From Verrucomicrobiota bacterium (GTDB taxonomy: Bacteria > Verrucomicrobiota > Verrucomicrobiia > CAIQCK01): a stretch of DNA of 64,000 nucleotides. The DNA lies in the NCBI GenBank assembly GCA_016235595.1, contig JACRJX010000009.1:1-64000 (forward strand), read 5' to 3'. A program made the position numbers and the translations under genes. The notes beneath the pieces are model-generated. The model did not search any database. It saw only the letters and a list, made by a program, of their open reading frames with translations, and was not told where the DNA came from. Below, in pieces: positions 49,779 to 57,688 of this stretch (its first letter is position 1; every line of letters starts with the position of its first letter).

Positions 49779-51248
49779 TTAGTAATAAGGGTTTCCGGCA
49801 TCAAAAAGCGCGAGCACCTCTCCATCGCTCATCGCGCGACCCAGAAGGATTAGTTCATCCATGCGACCGCTGAGCTTGCGGTCATGCTGGTCCCAATTGC
49901 CGATCTGCGCGGGGCCGAGCCGGGCGGGATGAGCGATCTCCTGGCGCGTTTCCTTGTCAAACCGGCCGTTCAAATAGAAGCGCGCGGTGCGCTTCTCCGA
50001 GTCGTAAACAACCGCCAGATGCACCCAGCGGCCCTGCTCCGACAGCACAGGCGTGAGCGAGTCGGGGAATCCATGACGCTCGTCGGAGCCGGGCGCGAGC
50101 GTATTGCCGAAGAGCGCCAGACGCATCGTCGTGCTGTGCGTGAGCATCCAGTGGACCTGGCCAGGCTTGTTCTTGCTCCAACCATCGGTGTGCAACAGCG
50201 ATTGATACGGCGCGCCCAGCCGGTCCAACCGCACCCACGCCGCCAGCGTCAATTGCGGCCACGCACGGTCGCCACCGGCATCGAGCTTCATGCGATCGGC
50301 AACGTTCACAAACTCCGGCGCGCGCGAACCGGGCCAGCGGCCTTGCACAATCCGGTAGTGGCCCGGCGGGAGGTCGGGCGATTCAAAATCGAGCAACGCA
50401 ATGAGCGCCGGATCACGCCGCATCGCGGCCAGCGCCGCCGCTGAACGCGCCCGCTGGCCCGCCGTGAGCGCGGCGTGCAACGAAGCCACTTCCTCGTGCC
50501 GGACAAACGCCGCCGAACGCAACTCGCGCGTCACACCCGCCCCCGACTGCAGCGCAAACGCTTCGCCATCGCGCAGGCTCCGGCGTTTGCCGCCGCCAGC
50601 CGATTGCGCGATGACCTTGCCCTGAAACACATGGATTTCCGCCTCGCCGTGCAACGGCACATCCACGCCAAACTTTGTGCCGAGGTCCACCGCCCGGCCC
50701 GTCGGCGTGATGACCGTAAAACCTTTCGCCGCGGGCGGCACGTCGGCCGAAATGCGTCCGTGCATCATGCGAAGCCGTTGCGCGGACTCGAAGCGAAACG
50801 TCGCCGGCGCTTCAATGACGATTCGCGCGCCGCGCGCCGTGATCATGTCGAGAAGCCCCTCTTTTATTTCGTGGACCTCGCCGCAAACCTGAGCGCCGTT
50901 GGCCAACGACCCGGCGCCTACACCGCTGGCGACGGTCGCGAAGGGCGGTCGCTCGGCGTGCCACCAACTCAGCGCAAAGATCAGCGCCGCACACGCCGCT
51001 GCTGCCGTCGCGACCAGACGCCAGAGTTGCCAGCGTGACTGCGGCACGCACACAACGGTCTCCGATCCCGGGGCAGGCAGCACCGCGTTCGCTGACAGCG
51101 CGAGGTCGAGATTCAAGTATTCCAGGAACAACGAACGGAACTCCGGGTCGTCGCGCAGCGCTTGTTGCAGCTGTGCGGTCGTTTCCGCCGAAGCCGTGCC
51201 CTCGGCATACTGCCGCATCCAATCCAGCCGCGGGTCGTTCGGGGTCAT
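49779..51248 (-). CDS. FecR-like anti-sigma protein with C-terminal LamG domain
   Basis: 489 aa from ATG 51248 (ATGA overlap with the sigma gene; GGAGGG six nt upstream decides against the ATG at 51254). An N-terminal cytoplasmic part (~1-70) could bind the sigma factor. One membrane segment follows (LWRLVATAAAACAALIFALSWW), then a FecR domain (~100-250: GLLDMITARGARIVIEAPA, AVDLGTKFGVDV, AEIHVFQGKV) and a LamG/concanavalin-like domain (~310-489: LTLAAWVRLDRLG, GRWVHLAVVYDSEKRTARFY). The layout suggests that binding of a glycan outside is passed to the sigma factor inside. This arrangement is common in PVC bacteria. Confidence 0.85.
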   Translation of the reverse strand: MTPNDPRLDWMRQYAEGTASAETTAQLQQALRDDPEFRSLFLEYLNLDLALSANAVLPAPGSETVVCVPQSRWQLWRLVATAAAACAALIFALSWWHAERPPFATVASGVGAGSLANGAQVCGEVHEIKEGLLDMITARGARIVIEAPATFRFESAQRLRMMHGRISADVPPAAKGFTVITPTGRAVDLGTKFGVDVPLHGEAEIHVFQGKVIAQSAGGGKRRSLRDGEAFALQSGAGVTRELRSAAFVRHEEVASLHAALTAGQRARSAAALAAMRRDPALIALLDFESPDLPPGHYRIVQGRWPGSRAPEFVNVADRMKLDAGGDRAWPQLTLAAWVRLDRLGAPYQSLLHTDGWSKNKPGQVHWMLTHSTTMRLALFGNTLAPGSDERHGFPDSLTPVLSEQGRWVHLAVVYDSEKRTARFYLNGRFDKETRQEIAHPARLGPAQIGNWDQHDRKLSGRMDELILLGRAMSDGEVLALFDAGNPYY

Positions 51249-51778
51249 GACCATCCCTCCTTCATCAGCACGCCCCGCGTGCATTCGACCAACGCCATGC
51301 GAATCCGATGCAGCCGTTTGTAGAGCGCCATCGCGGTTTGGCCCGCGCGGCGCGCCAACTCATCCATGCGCGTATCCGGCGCGTAGGCCGAGTCCACAAG
51401 ATGGCGCTGCTCTGGCGGGAGTTTTTGCAGGCAAAGCCGCAGCGCCTCGCGTTGTGCCTCCAACCGGTCCGAGCGTGCCACCGCCTCGCTGGCCAGCAGG
51501 TCGGTCAGGTCTTCCTGAAACACATGCCGGTCACGCCCGCGGTCGCGCTGCCAGGAGAGAACCTTGAACTTGGCTACACCGAAGGCCCAGCGCCGGAAAT
51601 CCTCGCCCGTGGCGCATTCTCCGTACTTGCGCCACAACACAATGGCCACCTCCTGCATGACGTCGTTGGCGTCGGCCAGGGTCGGCACGAGCGAACGTAC
51701 GAACGCCCGCAACGCCGGTTCATTGGCCGTAAACAAGCGCAGGAACTGATCGTGCCGAAGATCATCCGTCGAGGTCAT
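51245..51778 (-). CDS. ECF sigma factor (planctomycete/verrucomicrobial type)
   Basis: 177 aa. Sigma region 2 spans ~10-80 (FLRLFTANEPALRAFVRSLV, LADANDVMQEVAIVLWRKY, FRRWAFGVAKFKVLSWQRD) and region 4 ~110-165 (LQKLPPEQRHLVDSAYAP, MDELARRAGQTAMALYKRLH). The length fits ECF factors. It is coupled to the FecR-LamG gene by ATGA and heads a four-gene run. No ribosome site stands out upstream of ATG 51778. Confidence 0.9.
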   Translation of the reverse strand: MTSTDDLRHDQFLRLFTANEPALRAFVRSLVPTLADANDVMQEVAIVLWRKYGECATGEDFRRWAFGVAKFKVLSWQRDRGRDRHVFQEDLTDLLASEAVARSDRLEAQREALRLCLQKLPPEQRHLVDSAYAPDTRMDELARRAGQTAMALYKRLHRIRMALVECTRGVLMKEGWS

Positions 51779-51821
51779 TCACTGGTTACATTCCACAAAC
51801 AGGCGGCAGTTGCCGAAAATT

Positions 51822-51843
51822 CTGCGATGCGGCGGCATCGCAG
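51822..51843. terminator. GC-rich hairpin in the gap after the isomerase-like gene
   Basis: CTGCGATGC-GGCG-GCATCGCAG is a perfect 9-bp stem. On the minus strand it is followed by AATTTTC, so it could end transcription of the gene at 51939-52817 before the sigma operon. Its mini-palindrome form also resembles the window's hairpin repeats. Confidence 0.5.
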
Positions 51844-51938
51844 TCGCAACATTCTTCGCGGCAGGCGGACCTCGTCAAGGAAGCTTGAGACAGACGCGGA
51901 CACTGAGGACGCGCGCCGATCTCACGGCATCGAGCGAA

Positions 51939-52817
51939 TTACTTCGCGCCGAGGTGTTCTCGCATGAAACGAATGCAGAACTTCACGTCGTCCATCAATT
52001 GATCGGATTGATGTTCGTATTCCACGCCGATGTGGCCGTGGAAGTTCTGGTTCTTCAGTTCGGCCAGGATGCCGGCAATGTTCGCAATGCCCTGACCGTA
52101 GGGCAGGTCGCCGCTATCGGACTTGGCTTCCTTCACGTCTTTCAGATGCACCGACAGCGTGCGCTTCTTGAACATCTTGAGTGTCTCAACAGAATCCACG
52201 CCGGAGCGGGCGAGATGGCCGGTGTCCACCGAGAAGCCCATCCGCGGGTCGCGCTTGTCCATCAACGACAGCAGATACTTCGGGTCCCAGTTCATGTACT
52301 CGGGTTTCTTCGGATTCTTCGGGTGGTTGTGGAAACAAAGTTGGACATCGAATTCCTTGACCATCTTCTCCACGAGATCGAGCTTGTCGGCGGGCGGCTC
52401 GCCGGTAAGCTTGCGCAAGCCCATCGTGCGGGCAAACTCGAACAGTTTGCGCACGCCGGCCTCGGCGCCGGCCTTGTCCTGGAACGGCGCGTTGTTGAAG
52501 TAGGCGTTGACCGCGCGCACACCGGTCGCTTTCAGCTTGGCCTTGAGAGCCGCAATATGCTCATCCGGCAGATCCATGTTCAGGATGACCTTGGGGTTCT
52601 CGGGGCTGAGCTTCTGCCAGAGGAAGAACTCGATCACATCGCCGCCGCACTCTTTCGTTTTCTCGATGGCCTCAAACGCCGTGAGGTGGCGGAACGTGTA
52701 GGCCGAGCAGCCAATCTCGATGCCTTTCGGCAACGAAGCGGCATCGGTGGTGGAACATAGCGCGAGACCGATGGTGGCGGCTGCGCAGTAAAGAAGGTGG
52801 CGATAGGTTGCGTTCAT
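51939..52817 (-). CDS. Secreted xylose-isomerase-like TIM-barrel protein (sugar isomerase/epimerase family)
   Basis: 292 aa from ATG 52817, where the signal peptide begins (YRHLLYCAAATIGLALCSTTDAA, cleaved near Ala). The barrel shows IGCSAYTFRHLTAFEAIE, GGDVIEFFLWQ, LCFHNHPKNPKKPEY, FSVDTGHLARSG, LSVHLKDV and IGVEYEHQSDQLMDD, the metal-site pattern of AP-endonuclease-2/xylose-isomerase-like proteins. Exported relatives are frequent in PVC bacteria and may act on 3-keto-sugars or other sugar derivatives, which is not provable here. It stands alone, with a hairpin downstream. Confidence 0.82.
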   Translation of the reverse strand: MNATYRHLLYCAAATIGLALCSTTDAASLPKGIEIGCSAYTFRHLTAFEAIEKTKECGGDVIEFFLWQKLSPENPKVILNMDLPDEHIAALKAKLKATGVRAVNAYFNNAPFQDKAGAEAGVRKLFEFARTMGLRKLTGEPPADKLDLVEKMVKEFDVQLCFHNHPKNPKKPEYMNWDPKYLLSLMDKRDPRMGFSVDTGHLARSGVDSVETLKMFKKRTLSVHLKDVKEAKSDSGDLPYGQGIANIAGILAELKNQNFHGHIGVEYEHQSDQLMDDVKFCIRFMREHLGAK

Positions 52818-52996
52818 TGAGTCTCTCTTGTTGGTTGATGTCGGTGCGCTGATTGTGACGCCTGGCCGCGAAAGCGCCGGGCGAGCACCATTGCCGTTCC
52901 ACGACGCCTTCGCTGCGGAGAACATAACGCTCCTAGTGAGTGGCTATGGCAAGCTCAATTTTGCGGCAGGCGGGAACCCAAGACTCCGAAGAGGAT

Positions 52997-53830
52997 TCAG
53001 GGTTGTCGAACCGGCGGTTTCGCATCCAGCGTTCCTCGCAGCCATGTCACCAGTTTCTCTTTGTAGCTCGGATCAATCTTTTCCCAGCCACCCATGCCGT
53101 GCCCGCCACCCTCGACAACGATGAGGTCGCACGCGTTACCGGCGGCCTTCATCTTCTCCTGGAACTTTGGCGACTGCTCGAACGGCACCTTGTCGTCCTT
53201 GGTGCCGTGAATGAGCAGATACGGCGGCAACCCTTTATGGACGTGGGTGATCGGCGACGCCTCGCGCAAGACTTTCCACGTCGCGTCATTTAATTCCGTC
53301 AGCCCGAACAACGCCTCCACCCATGTCGGAATGGTTTTGCTCTGCTTCACTCGCGACTCCAGGTCGTGCGGCGCATAGACAGGCACCACCGCCGCCACGC
53401 GCGTGTCGCCCTTTCCCCGCACGCCGACGATTGATACCAGATAGCCGCCCGCCGATTCGCCGATAAGCGCGATGCGTTTCGGGTCGGCCTTGTACTCCGC
53501 CGCGTGCGCCTTCACCCAGCGGATGGCGCTCTCCACGTCCTCGATACAAGCCGGGTAACGATGCTGCGGCGCGAGCCGGTAGTTGATCGTGAACCACGTG
53601 AACCCCGCCTTGCTCAACGGCTCGAACAGCGGCTTGATAAACGTGGTCTTGTCGCCTCTCGTGAATCCTCCGCCATGAACGAGGATGCACGTCGCGAACG
53701 GCCCGTTGCCCTCCGGCACAAACGCATCCAGCGTCAGGTTCGTGCCGCCCACTTGGGCGAACTTGATGTCGGTCCTCAGTTCAGCCCGCGCAGCAACCGC
53801 GAGCAACAGCAGGGGCAATAGGTAGCGCAT
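52997..53830 (-). CDS. Secreted alpha/beta-hydrolase (BD-FAE/esterase type)
   Basis: 277 aa from ATG 53830; signal peptide MRYLLPLLLLAVAARA. It has the esterase/lipase family HGGG oxyanion loop (LVHGGGFTRGDK), nucleophile Ser126 in GESAGG, the acidic residue in HGTKDDKVP and a final GGGHG histidine. Family members remove acetyl or feruloyl groups from polysaccharides or act on small esters. Together with the esterase at 57630-58565 it fits glycan de-esterification. The gene is monocistronic and divergent from the second ECF sigma gene. Confidence 0.85.
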   Translation of the reverse strand: MRYLLPLLLLAVAARAELRTDIKFAQVGGTNLTLDAFVPEGNGPFATCILVHGGGFTRGDKTTFIKPLFEPLSKAGFTWFTINYRLAPQHRYPACIEDVESAIRWVKAHAAEYKADPKRIALIGESAGGYLVSIVGVRGKGDTRVAAVVPVYAPHDLESRVKQSKTIPTWVEALFGLTELNDATWKVLREASPITHVHKGLPPYLLIHGTKDDKVPFEQSPKFQEKMKAAGNACDLIVVEGGGHGMGGWEKIDPSYKEKLVTWLRGTLDAKPPVRQP

Positions 53831-53964
53831 GGACGGTACTTTGCCGAAACCGACGCCCCGCGTAAACCAATTTGAAGGACTGTCCGCCAAATGACCGCGT
53901 GATGACTGCGTCGGTTTGCATTGCGCGTGCGATCATTGGCTGGTTCGATTTTGTTGTAAGAAAA

Positions 53965-53976
53965 CGGCTTCAGCCG
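53965..53976. repeat. Solo mini-palindrome upstream of the second ECF sigma gene
   Basis: CGGCT-TC-AGCCG lies in the 178-bp divergent gap, 32 nt before the sigma gene start. It has the same core form as one arm of the repeat at 10016-10084 (GGCTTCAGCC). It could be an isolated repeat or part of the leader. Confidence 0.4.
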
Positions 53977-54008
53977 CTACCAATAGAATTAGAACGACGA
54001 CTCACGAA

Positions 54009-54518
54009 ATGGACCACGACAATACAGAGGCAGTGTTCAAGACTTGGCTCCAGGAGCACAGCGGCATCGTGTTCAAAGTGGCCCGCGCTTACACGTTTAC
54101 AGATGAGGACCGAAAGGACTTGGTTCAGGATATTCTGCTTCAACTCTGGATTTCGCTGCCACAGTTTGAAGGAAAGGCCAAAGCGTCCACATGGGTATAT
54201 CGTGTGGCGTTGAATACGGCGCTCGCTTCGCACCGAAAGTCACAGCGGCGAAGAGACCGGCAAATACCGCTCCTTGAAGTAGAGGACGTTCCCGCAGTCG
54301 GGAATGGCGATGTGCAACGCCTGCGAGACAAGGAAATTGTTGAGCACCTCTACACAGCCATCCGCCAATTGCCCAAGGCTGACGCGGCGCTGCTGCTGCT
54401 TTATCTCGACGATATGAGCTACCGCGAAATGGCGGAAGTGCTCGGCATCTCGGAGAGCAACGTGGGTGTGAAATTGAGCCGCGTCCGAAAGCAGTTGGCG
54501 GAGTTAATGAAGGAGTAG
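54009..54518 (+). CDS. ECF sigma factor (second)
   Basis: 169 aa from ATG 54009; the frame extends upstream, but homology begins at EAVFKTWLQEHSGIVFKVAR. Region 2 includes TFTDEDRKDLVQDILLQLWI and STWVYRVALNTALAS; region 4 is LPKADAALLLLYLDDMSYRE followed by ISESNVGVKLSRVRKQ. The proteins recall the sigma-70 type ECF factors widespread in Bacteroidota and PVC bacteria. It is followed after 3 nt by a four-helix membrane protein that is probably its control partner. Codon use is less GC-rich than in the neighbouring genes, so transfer is possible. Confidence 0.9.
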   Translation: MDHDNTEAVFKTWLQEHSGIVFKVARAYTFTDEDRKDLVQDILLQLWISLPQFEGKAKASTWVYRVALNTALASHRKSQRRRDRQIPLLEVEDVPAVGNGDVQRLRDKEIVEHLYTAIRQLPKADAALLLLYLDDMSYREMAEVLGISESNVGVKLSRVRKQLAELMKE

Positions 54519-54521
54519 CGC

Positions 54522-55175
54522 ATGAATCCTGATGAATTGAAGAAGCTATGGAAAACCCAAACCTCGGCAGTCCAATTGACGATTGACACCACCGTGCTGT
54601 TGCAACTCCTGAAAAGGAATAAAAAACATTTTGAAGCTATGATTTTCTGGCGCGATGCGCGGGAAATTGGCGTGGCCCTGCTAATGGTGCCGATAATCCT
54701 TTGGATTGGCGTGAGGGAGCATTTGCCGTGGACATTCTTTCTGATGATTCCGGCGGTGCTGTGGGTCGCGGGGTTCATGTTGACGGATCGGATGCTCCAG
54801 AAACGGCGACAGCCTCAGTTGGACAACCCGCTGCGGGATTGCCTTGAGCGTTTGCTGGCACAAGTGGAACACCAGATTGGGTTGCTGCGAAATGTGTTCT
54901 GGTGGTATCTGCTCCCGGTCGCCGCCGCCATGGCCGCATTTCTCGGTCACGTGACATGGCTCACTTGGGCGGGCGGTTGGCGCCACCGGCTCGCAAGCGC
55001 AGTAATAATCGCGGTACCAACACTGATCGTTTGGGGCGTTTACTGGCTGAACCAATGGGCCGTGCGCCGGGAACTCGAACCGCGCCGGGAGGAACTGCGT
55101 GCTCTGATCTCAAATCTGGAAAACGACAATCCGGAAGTTCTGCCTTCAGGAGAAATGTCTTCCAGCAAGGATTGA
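54522..55175 (+). CDS. Membrane protein, probable anti-sigma partner of the ECF factor
   Basis: 217 aa with an AAGGAG site overlapping the sigma stop. Four hydrophobic segments are visible (IGVALLMVPIILWIGV, WTFFLMIPAVLWVAGFML, WYLLPVAAAMAAFLGHV, AVIIAVPTLIVWGVYWL). The first ~45 residues are soluble and start with MNPDELKKLWKTQ, a form often seen in membrane proteins encoded next to ECF sigma genes. A charged tail of ~40 residues ends the protein. A role in holding the sigma factor at the membrane is inferred from position only. Confidence 0.75.
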   Translation: MNPDELKKLWKTQTSAVQLTIDTTVLLQLLKRNKKHFEAMIFWRDAREIGVALLMVPIILWIGVREHLPWTFFLMIPAVLWVAGFMLTDRMLQKRRQPQLDNPLRDCLERLLAQVEHQIGLLRNVFWWYLLPVAAAMAAFLGHVTWLTWAGGWRHRLASAVIIAVPTLIVWGVYWLNQWAVRRELEPRREELRALISNLENDNPEVLPSGEMSSSKD

Positions 55176-55280
55176 TAGTCGGGATCGGTTTTGTATCGTT
55201 GACCCGATTCTCTACCTGCTGTCAAAAACTCAGCGAAGTCCGATCCGATGGCCCGTCTCTGATCGCGCCGCGCTCGCGCT

Positions 55281-56288
55281 TCAATGCGACCGGGCGTAAT
55301 GGGTCAGGGCCAGGACGTTGGCTTCGGACGTGTCGCGGGGGACTTCGCAGCCGGCGCCGACGATGTAGCGGGGACTGGCCTGGCAATGACACTCGGCAAT
55401 GGCCGCCGCCACTGACTCCGGCGTGCCGTCGCGAAGGACGCTCACCGGGTTGATGTTGCCGAGCAGCACCTGCTGCGGCCCCATCTTCTCGCGCGCGTCG
55501 GCGAGCGACACCATCGAGTCGAGGTCCACGATCTCGCAGCCGAGTTTGCCCATGCCTTCGAGGATGGCACCGGTGTTGCCACAGATGTGCAGGCGCACGC
55601 GCGTGCCCATTGCATGCAGGCCGTCCACGAGCTTCTTCTCGTAGGGCCAGACGAACTCGTTGTAAATCTCCGGCCCGACCAGCGACGCCGCCGCGTCGCC
55701 CACGCCGATGATGTCCGCGCCTGCCTCGACTTGCGCGCGGGCGAAGCGCAGTTCCATCCCGACGATGAACTCAAACAGGTCGCGGATGAATTTCTCGTCG
55801 TCGAAGAAATCGAGCATCAGCGTGTTGATGCCGCGCAGGTCGGAGCCCTCGGCGCACGGGCCTTCGACCCAGCCTTCGATGAGCTTCCCGCCACGGACGC
55901 GCTCATGGAACAGCGCGCAAGCCTTGACGCGGTCGTGCATCCGGCCGCCGCCGAGCGGGTCGGGCGCCTTCAGCCGCGCCAGCTCGGTCTTGTCGGCGAG
56001 CCGCGCGTCGTTCTCGTTGATCGCCGGCGGCTGGTTGTCGAAATACTCGATGTGCGCGCCGCAGTCGGCTGCCTCGCGCGCGGGGTCGGAAATGCTGGAG
56101 ACGTAATCGAAGTCGAACTTCTCGGCGGTGCGAATCTGCGCATCGACCATGACGCGATGGTCGCGCGCGTAGTCGCCATAGCGTGCGCCGATGCAATCGG
56201 CGGCAAACATCATGGTGATGGGCATCAGCGGCAGCCGGTCTGTTGGCCGGCCTTCCAGCATGGCGAGGACTCTTTCGCGACCGTTCAT
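55281..56288 (-). CDS. UroD-family corrinoid-type methyltransferase (MtaA/CmuA-like)
   Basis: 335 aa from ATG 56288, giving MNGRERVLAMLEGRPTDRLP, the usual start of this family. The zinc set of methylcobamide:CoM-type transferases is complete: His234-x-Cys236 (HICGNT) and Cys314 (GAGCEVP). Other motifs are LPLMPITMMFAADCIG, SDPAREAADCGAHIEYF, AGADIIGVGDAAASLVGP and VLLGNINPVSVLRDG. It probably transfers a methyl group between a corrinoid protein and an acceptor, perhaps from a methoxylated sugar or other donor. No corrinoid protein is adjacent. Compare the relative at 28077-29192, in which these ligands are replaced. Confidence 0.85.
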   Translation of the reverse strand: MNGRERVLAMLEGRPTDRLPLMPITMMFAADCIGARYGDYARDHRVMVDAQIRTAEKFDFDYVSSISDPAREAADCGAHIEYFDNQPPAINENDARLADKTELARLKAPDPLGGGRMHDRVKACALFHERVRGGKLIEGWVEGPCAEGSDLRGINTLMLDFFDDEKFIRDLFEFIVGMELRFARAQVEAGADIIGVGDAAASLVGPEIYNEFVWPYEKKLVDGLHAMGTRVRLHICGNTGAILEGMGKLGCEIVDLDSMVSLADAREKMGPQQVLLGNINPVSVLRDGTPESVAAAIAECHCQASPRYIVGAGCEVPRDTSEANVLALTHYARSH

Positions 56289-56383
56289 GGCGAAACCATA
56301 ACGATCCGGCGCAGACACCGCAAAGTTTTTCCGCGCATTTGCTGGCGGCAACGCGCGGTTCTTGGTAGTGCTGGAAACCAGCG

Positions 56384-57688
56384 ATGAAACCCGCGTTGCG
56401 AATCCTTGCCGTGCCGAACGAGGACGGATTCGGTCCCTCCGCGCTACTCTCCTATGTCGTGAAGGAACTGCTCGCGCAACTGCCCGGCAGCCACGTGACG
56501 ATCTGGAACCGTTCGCGCGCCGGCTACAACCGCAGCCTCTACCGCAACCTCATAGCCGCCGGCCTTGTGAACGTGGAGCCGGTCTGCAATCTCATCCAAC
56601 TCGACAAGAATCCGGCCACTGGCGAAGTCTCCATCCCCGGCACGCTCACGCTGATCGGGGATTACCGCGCCAGCAGCAACCGTTACGCCACCGGCGCGCG
56701 CTCCGGCAATTTCGACCTTGTCGTCGAGTTCGGCGTTCCCGCCGCCGCGCGGTGGGCCGCCAAGCGCGGCCTCCCGTGCGTCAGCATCTTCGACCACGCA
56801 TGGGGTCAAACGCTGGAGATGATCCTCGCTGACACCCATGCGCCGGTGACGCCCCGCCAACGCACGCAGTGGCGCAACCTCGTCGCCGCCGTCCGCCGGG
56901 ATGAATCGTTTACGCGGAAACTGTTTCTCTTTCCGCAATTCATCTCACCGCCGTTGTTCCGCACTCACTGGCGGAGTGTCGCGCCGCACGCGGTGGTGCA
57001 TCAGCTCTCCGGCGTGCTCGGTGGCACGGCCTCGTGGAACGAGCAGCGGGCGCGCGAGTATCTCGGTCTGAACGCACCGGGTCGCATTGTGATGATTCAA
57101 GGCGGCGACACGCCGGCGTGGGATGCGCTGCTGCAACGGCTCGTTCCGGCTTTCCTCGACGCCAGCGCCGAACTCGAAGCCCGGCGGCTCAACGTGGTGT
57201 TTTACATTCCACAGCGCATCGCCGATCGCGGCGCCATCGCCCGCCTGACCGATCCCGCTGTAGCCCGCCGATGTCCGCGTGTCCGCGCCTTTGCTCCGGT
57301 GCCCGGTGGCACAACGCAGGAACTCTTCCCGTTCGTGGACCTGCTCGTCACGCGCGCCGGCGGCGGCACGGTCAACGACGCCATTGCGTGCCGCACGCCG
57401 TTTGTGTGTGTGCGCGAATGCAGCCAGTCGCAGGTGGAAACGACGCTCATGGCGTGCGTGCGCCGCGGCCTGACACGCGTGGTGGGCAGCGCCGCGCTGG
57501 AAGCCGACCCATTGCGCACGATCCTCTCCGAAGTCGGCCGCGCGCGCGACAGCCGGAGAATGGTCGCCACCATGCGAAAGACTCCCAACCACGCCGAGAA
57601 GAAGCTGGCGCGCGAAATTCTTCGCGGATTTATGGCGAGGCAGGCTTCTTCAGGTGCTTGTCGAAGAACGCCTCGACTCTCCGCATGA
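56384..57688 (+). CDS. GT-B-type glycosyltransferase-like protein
   Basis: 434 aa, no signal peptide. The N-terminal half starts LRILAVPNEDGFGPSALLSY; the C-terminal half has the GT1/GT28-like nucleotide-sugar region (VMIQGGDTPAWDALL, PVPGGTTQELFPFVDLL, TRAGGGTVNDAIACRTPFVC). It may glycosylate a surface polymer or a natural product; acceptor and donor cannot be named. The gene is divergent from the methyltransferase gene (95-bp gap). Its last 59 bp overlap the 3' end of the convergent esterase gene, so the last ~20 residues (SSGACRRTPRLSA) may be an extension. Confidence 0.7.
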   Translation: MKPALRILAVPNEDGFGPSALLSYVVKELLAQLPGSHVTIWNRSRAGYNRSLYRNLIAAGLVNVEPVCNLIQLDKNPATGEVSIPGTLTLIGDYRASSNRYATGARSGNFDLVVEFGVPAAARWAAKRGLPCVSIFDHAWGQTLEMILADTHAPVTPRQRTQWRNLVAAVRRDESFTRKLFLFPQFISPPLFRTHWRSVAPHAVVHQLSGVLGGTASWNEQRAREYLGLNAPGRIVMIQGGDTPAWDALLQRLVPAFLDASAELEARRLNVVFYIPQRIADRGAIARLTDPAVARRCPRVRAFAPVPGGTTQELFPFVDLLVTRAGGGTVNDAIACRTPFVCVRECSQSQVETTLMACVRRGLTRVVGSAALEADPLRTILSEVGRARDSRRMVATMRKTPNHAEKKLAREILRGFMARQASSGACRRTPRLSA

